DNA from: Lactifluus volemus | Taxonomy: Eukaryota > Basidiomycota > Agaricomycetes > Russulales > Russulaceae | Assembly: GCA_022376515.1 (NCBI GenBank) | Contig: WTXI01000482.1 | Span: 1-22,390 of the forward strand | Reading direction: 5' to 3' | Length of the DNA stretch: 22,390 nucleotides | Shown here: piece after piece, positions 18,350 through 22,390 of the stretch | Position numbering within the stretch: position 1 is the stretch's first letter | How the letters are laid out: the number at the start of each line of letters is the position of its first letter | Translations under genes and position numbers: made by a program | Notes under the pieces: model-generated | Databases searched by the model: none | What the model was told of the DNA's origin: nothing | The model's input: the letters and a program-made list of their open reading frames with translations, nothing else

Positions 18350-19277
18350 ATGTATCATCTTTCACCTCGCCCAGTACAGCCCAAACACTACGAAATGTAC
18401 CAGCACCAACACTCTGCTGCGCCCCTTCCCAACCTTCAGCTCCCGCGTACCCTCACTCGCCCACCATTCGCCGAGGTGCAGCGCGAGGCCATCCTCGCAG
18501 TGGAGCCCAACCTTGGGCAAGTGCCCTTCGAGTATATTCGAAAAGGCCTGCATGCGCGGGGAGAAGAGTGCGTATCATTTTAAACCCCATGTTGATACAA
18601 ACATTTCAACTGACTGTTTTTTCTTTTCTTTCAATTTGCAGGCTCATGGCCTCTGTTAAGGCCGCCACGGTCCCACCGCAGCTCCCACGCTCTCGTTTAC
18701 CAGCCACTTTCGACATCGCCCCGACGCGCGGTACACCTCCAACACACATCTTAGCCGTCCAATCGAGTCCGTCCTCAAAACATCCCGTCTCGGACTCGGT
18801 CTTCCTCATCCCGTCGCATCACATCGTCCTAGCCGCCAACTGCGCCCACATCCCCCGCATCCCCGTCTCGCGCACGCAAATGCGCTCGAACGGTATGCTC
18901 GTCGTGCCCGTCGTGCCCCTCATCGTGCCCCACGCGGAGGCTTTTGCCCCGCTCCACTCATTCCTCGTCGCGCACCGGCTGGACCGGCTCATGAGCGCAC
19001 TCCTCCCCGTTCCACCTTCCATGCTCTCCGGTGCGCGTGCAGGTAGCAGCCGTGGTCCTTTTGCGCATATTTCCGCTCCACAAGTCGCCACATTCCTCGC
19101 TGCCAGCGCAGCAGGTGATAAAATGAGCGCTTGATGGCTCTCACGCGTACCGTCAGCGCCATTTGGCGCAACGCGTGTGCGCTCGGTATCTTTGATCGTG
19201 ACCTCTGGGCGGCACTCGACTTTTCGTGGGAGGTCATCCTCGGCGCGATGAACATGGTTGCCACCGGTGGGGTCTAG
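18350..19277 (+). CDS. Clp1-like (clampless-family) protein, with an apparent one-base frame break near the 3' end
   Basis: Exon 1 is 18350-18567, the intron 18568-18641 (GTGCGT...AACTGAC...TTGCAG, 74 nt), exon 2 from 18642. Exon 1 gives REAILAVEPNLGQVPFEYIR followed by KGLHARG. Exon 2 gives LMASVKAATVPPQLPRSRLP, then PTHILAVQSS, IPSHHIVLAANCAHIPRIP, MLVVPVVPLIVPHAEAF and LHSFLVAHRLDRLMSALLP. As written, the frame stops at 19132-19134 after GDKMSA. The next frame immediately continues as NERLMALTRTVSAIWRNACA, then LGIFDRDLWAALDFSWEVIL up to a stop at 19275-19277. One missing base in the AAAA run at about 19120-19123 would join them into ~284 aa. The layout (PVVPL...P...F, then WRNACALGIFDRDLWAALD) matches my memory of basidiomycete Clp1, needed for mating-type-directed clamp formation. 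No catalytic domain is known. Identity is moderately sure. The break may be mutation or sequencing error. Confidence 0.6.
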
Positions 19278-19931
19278 ATTAGAAGAAGAAGAAGAAAAGA
19301 ACACACACATCCGGGCAAAAATGCTTTCTTTTTTTTTCTGTTTGGTTTAGACTCTTGTTTTCTCATAGGCCCGCCGTGTCGTGTCCGGCCCTTAGCCCGC
19401 GCGGCACGATGGAAACTGGGCACATGCATGTATCTCTAGCTTCTTTAAACCCCCTTCTCTTCTCCTTCACCCGGGCCTCGGATATACCTCAAAACGCAGG
19501 ATTTTGCCCATTTTACCCTAATGCCATTCCCACACGCGTAATGTTACCCTTTACCCCGGCGTCCTGTCCATTGCTCTCTCTCTCTCGTTTTGCGATACTA
19601 CCCCCCCCCCCTCCCCACCTACAAACACAATCTTAATTTATCGTGTATTGAATCTTTGGCACAGAGGCAGCAATCAATTTTGTATCTTTTTTTTAAATTT
19701 GTTTTACATCTCGGCGCTGATGGGAGAGCTGAAAAAAGATTCTGGTGCGTGTGCGTGTGAGATTTTAACCCAGATGATCGAAAAAAAAAAAGGTAATCTG
19801 GTGTGCCGAGGCGGAGATTGAAGAAAAAGGGGAATCGCGCTTGTTTCCAGGGGCAGCCAGGCGAGCGTCGACACTCCTGGCATGACGCGCACAAAGATGT
19901 CGACGAGGGCGAAGTGTGTCGAAATCTCGGA
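19278..19931. other. Intergenic, pyrimidine-rich and homopolymer-rich
   Basis: Runs of T (near 19328 and 19688), C (near 19601-19612) and A (near 19781) interrupt it. Open frames on the minus strand (19619-20070) are low-complexity and lack motifs. I see no gene or RNA. Confidence 0.35.
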
Positions 19932-20153
19932 ATGCAATCGCAATCAAGTTCGGACGTCGACCTTGTTGGATGGAATGCATTAGACATTGACCAGGGCCAG
20001 CGAGCCATCGGTCAATTTGCACAGATCTTGTAACTCCATCCGTTTCTACTTTTACATATCTAACCCACATCGTCTGACTTGTCTCTTAGTACTGCGTCCC
20101 AATTCGCCATTGAGGAGAAGATCTTCATCCACCCCTCTCGCTGTTGGCTATGA
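19932..20153 (+). CDS. Possible small two-exon reading frame (~53 aa) or gene fragment
   Basis: Exon 1 is 19932-20029, starting with an ATG (MQSQSSSDVDLVGWNALDID). The intron is 20030-20089 (GTAACT...GTCTGACTTG...CTCTTAG, 60 nt), with the best-looking branch site and acceptor in the neighbourhood. Exon 2 is 20090-20153. Splicing joins GQFAQI to FTASQFAIEEKIFIHPSRCW before a stop. The junction makes a natural-looking peptide and both sides are protein-like, but the product is very short and unrecognised. It may be the remnant of a longer gene; the frame also stays open upstream of 19932 without an ATG. Confidence 0.3.
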
Positions 20154-21119
20154 AGGCCTCTTCGGGGCGATCATCATCATCCTCTTACTGCGATCCTCAC
20201 CCACAGCTGCGTGGCTCGACCTTGTAAGAGGTTGGCACCAGCTCGTCGACACTACCGGCCTCCATTCACCCGATGTTCAGCGCCTGGTCCGGCTACGAGT
20301 AGTGCCCTGCACTTCAGGCGGTGCAACATGTAACCGCCGTGCCAACGTCGGCAACCGAACGCGCGGGCTCGTCTAATACGTCGCAGACAGAAGCGTTGCT
20401 CCGCTTCATCCGCTTCCGCCAACACCGATGCACGGCGGGTCTCTGAGACACTAGTTTTTTTTGACACGTGTCAACACCATAGAACCACGCACGCTCTTTG
20501 CTCCACAGAGCACTTCGCCCCGTCCATCGGTTTTGACGAACGGAGGAAGCGGTGATGACCGCTGCAGCGCACTAAAGACCACCCCCCCCCACCTGCACGA
20601 GATTGGCCAACCAGGAGCTCGTCGCACAGCTGCGACCAGGCGAGCTCCTCAGATGACATGGGAGGAGAGTGATGCCCCAGAGTCTTGATATGATACTAGC
20701 TATATTGCATATATCTAGCATAGGATATAATTCTCTGCACAAGAGACGACATCTTGGCCTTGTTACCTCCTGGCGTAAAGCCGAGACCAATTAAGGGCAT
20801 TCAAGTTCTGTACTGTCAGTTCAATGTAGGTGTACAGCAGATGGCTGCGCCACTACTAGTAGTACTGTACTAGTAGTAGAGCAAGGGACTGTTGATCTCA
20901 ACAATGACCTCTCACCAGTACGATATCCCCGCCCCTCCGATCCTGTTCGTCCCAGTCGTTCCTATCGAGGTAGTTCATGCATTAACCTCGCCCTGACTCA
21001 CCAATAGCTCTCTACCATGGGCGGATGGCCCATTCGAGGCTGAGGAAGAAAAGGCCGAATGTAGCGCCGTCCCCCTGATGTAAAGCGACAGCAGAACGGT
21101 AAAGTCCCACTCACGGTGT
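20154..21119. other. Intergenic, no certain gene
   Basis: There are several short frames without motifs. At 20904 an ATG in good context begins a 30-codon frame (MTSHQYDIPAPPILFVPVVP). A GTAGTT...CTGAC...ATAG candidate intron of only 38 nt follows, and an acidic open segment (FEAEEEKAE) appears near 21029-21055. These may be parts of one short gene or of the F-box gene's 5' end, but I could not join them in frame. Confidence 0.3.
20853..20879. repeat. 27-bp near-perfect palindrome
   Basis: CTACTAGTAG at 20853, a central GTACTGTAC-like core, and TAGTAGTAG at the right form an inverted repeat in which 12 of 13 base pairs match. It uses the same TACTA/TAGTA words as the palindrome at 11171-11190. 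Confidence 0.85.
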
Positions 21120-21122
21120 GTG

Positions 21123-22390
21123 CAGTATTGGCTGATCGATCTGGGCGTAGTAGGGAACATTAATCAACGTGCGGCAATTGATAGACTTCCCGATGAGGTG
21201 CTTGAGACAATATTCCGCTTCGACAGCCTCACCTCCGACCGTAATTTCTTTCCACCACTTCGTCGAAGTGGGCTGTGGGATTGGCATAGGCTCGTCCACG
21301 TGTGTCGAAGATGGCGATATATTATTTTCAATGCACCCCGCTCTCTTGAACTGCGGCTTTTCTGCACCTATGGGGCGCATGTCACTGGCAATGGCAAGAA
21401 GAATTTGGATTGTTGGCCAGCATTGCCTATCGTCCTGCAATACGCATATAGACCCCTTACTCTGCCAGTGGATGAAGACAACGTAATTGCCGCGCTTGAA
21501 CATCCGGATCGCATATGCGCAATGGACCTAACTGTGACAACTTCATTATTGGAAAAGTTGACCATTTTAGGACAGAAGCGGTTTCCAGTGCTAGAATACC
21601 TGGGACTTGCGGGAGAACCTGAAAACAAACCTATCCTTCTCAATAAAGTTCTCATTGGACCTTGCCCGAGCCTACGTATCCTCAAAGTGTACTGGGTTGC
21701 ATTCCCGGCGCTCCAACGGATTCTACCGCTTGCCAAGGATCTTGTTCATCTTCGTCTTGAGAAGCTACCGTATCTCACACCGGCAGCTCTCCGCAATCTC
21801 TTTCCCGGATTGACCCGCCTCGAAGAACTCTACCTATTTTCATTCGCCAATTTCTCGCCCCATCTCCGAATCAGGAAGAGACAACCCACCACCGTGCCGT
21901 GCCATCCTCCCCGCTCTGAAATTTGTCGAATTCTGTGGGACTAGCGAAGATTTGGAGTGCCTGTTATCTAGCACTGAAGCCCCTATGCTCCAGGACATCA
22001 CAATAAAATTTTTCAATCAGGCTACCACCTTCGATACCTCCCAATTCGTCCAGTTTCTTTCCCACACAAAGACACAAAGGTCGCTTGACTTTGCACGGTT
22101 GTATTGTTCAGAAAGCGACATTTTCGTCGCCTTTTTTGAACAAGAGTGCCATCGAATGACCTTGGGGGTCAGATGCATGTCATTTGATTGGCAGCTATCC
22201 TATAGCGGAGATCTGTGCCAACCTTTTGCCTATCATCTCTGATGTGCGACACCTTCACATCGATACGTCCCTCCACTTTCCAAGCGAGCATGACGATATG
22301 GACCCTTTACCATGTTGAGCTTTTTCCGCCCTTTCAGTAACGTGACGAGGCTGTGGTAGTCGAGACCGTGCGTTGTCGTTAAATCTGCCT
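21123..22390 (+). pseudogene. F-box/LRR-like protein gene broken by one-base frame changes (runs to right edge)
   Basis: The frame opens after an acceptor-like TGTGCAG (ending 21122) with no ATG; a start exon is not identified. It encodes an F-box (AAIDRLPDEVLETIFRF ... WHRLVHVCRRWRYIIFNAPR), where LPDEVL and VCRRWR are the diagnostic parts. Leucine-rich segments follow (FPVLEYLGLAG, CPSLRILKVYWVAFPALQRI, LVHLRLEKLPYL, LTRLEELYLFSFANFS). The frame breaks at 21857-21861 (a CCCC run) and resumes as PISESGRDNPPPCRAILPAL, then KFVEFCGTSEDLECLLSS. It breaks again near 22215-22222, resuming NLLPIISDVRHLHIDTSL, and near 22311-22316, resuming LSFFRPFSNVTRLW. F-box proteins recruit substrates to SCF ubiquitin ligases. 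Such genes are very numerous in Agaricomycetes and often decay. Each break is a single base at or near a short run, so assembly error is a live alternative. Confidence 0.75.

Noticed and set aside
1..22390. CRISPR arrays, bacterial operons, tRNA or rRNA genes
   Set aside because: The window is eukaryotic with spliced genes. I found no cloverleaf with a GTTCRA box and no direct-repeat/spacer pattern.

Overview
The window looks like a piece of an Agaricomycete (mushroom-forming basidiomycete) nuclear genome. The introns are short (46-74 nt), several carry a CTGAC-type branch site, and genes are interrupted by many of them. The families are also typical of that group: a NACHT-WD40 STAND gene, an F-box/LRR-like gene, a protein resembling the basidiomycete Clp1 (clampless) family, a fungal non-LTR retrotransposon tail, and a serine palmitoyltransferase subunit with five exons. 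No organism name can be read from the sequence alone.

Layout. Bases 1-5.9 kb are a graveyard. They hold a frame-broken TAF6 relative (minus strand, running off the left edge), a frame-broken paralogue of the secreted gene found at 8 kb (plus strand), a long decayed NACHT-WD40 gene (minus strand) that has lost its P-loop segment, and a 3' scrap of a LINE. Bases 6-9.3 kb are accessory. They hold an intronless lysine/arginine-rich protein with a zinc-finger-like CxxC...HxC motif, a three-copy tandem repeat of 88-91 bp, and an intact four-exon gene for a secreted protein with about three dozen N-glycosylation sequons arranged in ~30-residue Cys-containing repeats. Bases 9.3-12.2 kb contain no convincing gene, only a possible decayed coding scrap and a 20-bp perfect palindrome.

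The conserved core is 12.3-16.7 kb. A large low-complexity coiled-coil protein (minus strand) and LCB1, the non-catalytic subunit of serine palmitoyltransferase (plus strand), start back to back from a shared 94-bp intergenic promoter. Both are intact over several kilobases. At 18.3-19.3 kb is a Clp1-like gene with an obvious TATA element and a clean intron, but with one single-base frame break near its 3' end. At 19.9-20.15 kb a small spliced reading frame is possible. From 21.1 kb to the right edge is an F-box protein gene broken by at least three one-base frame changes.

How the parts relate. LCB1 is housekeeping sphingolipid synthesis and its divergent neighbour is probably an ordinary conserved gene. 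The left half and right end look like fast-evolving accessory DNA in which recognisable families are kept at the amino-acid level but broken by small indels. Two members of the same secreted sequon-rich family, one intact and one dead, lie ~6.5 kb apart with both examined introns in matching positions. That points to a DNA-level local duplication and is the least explained system in the window.
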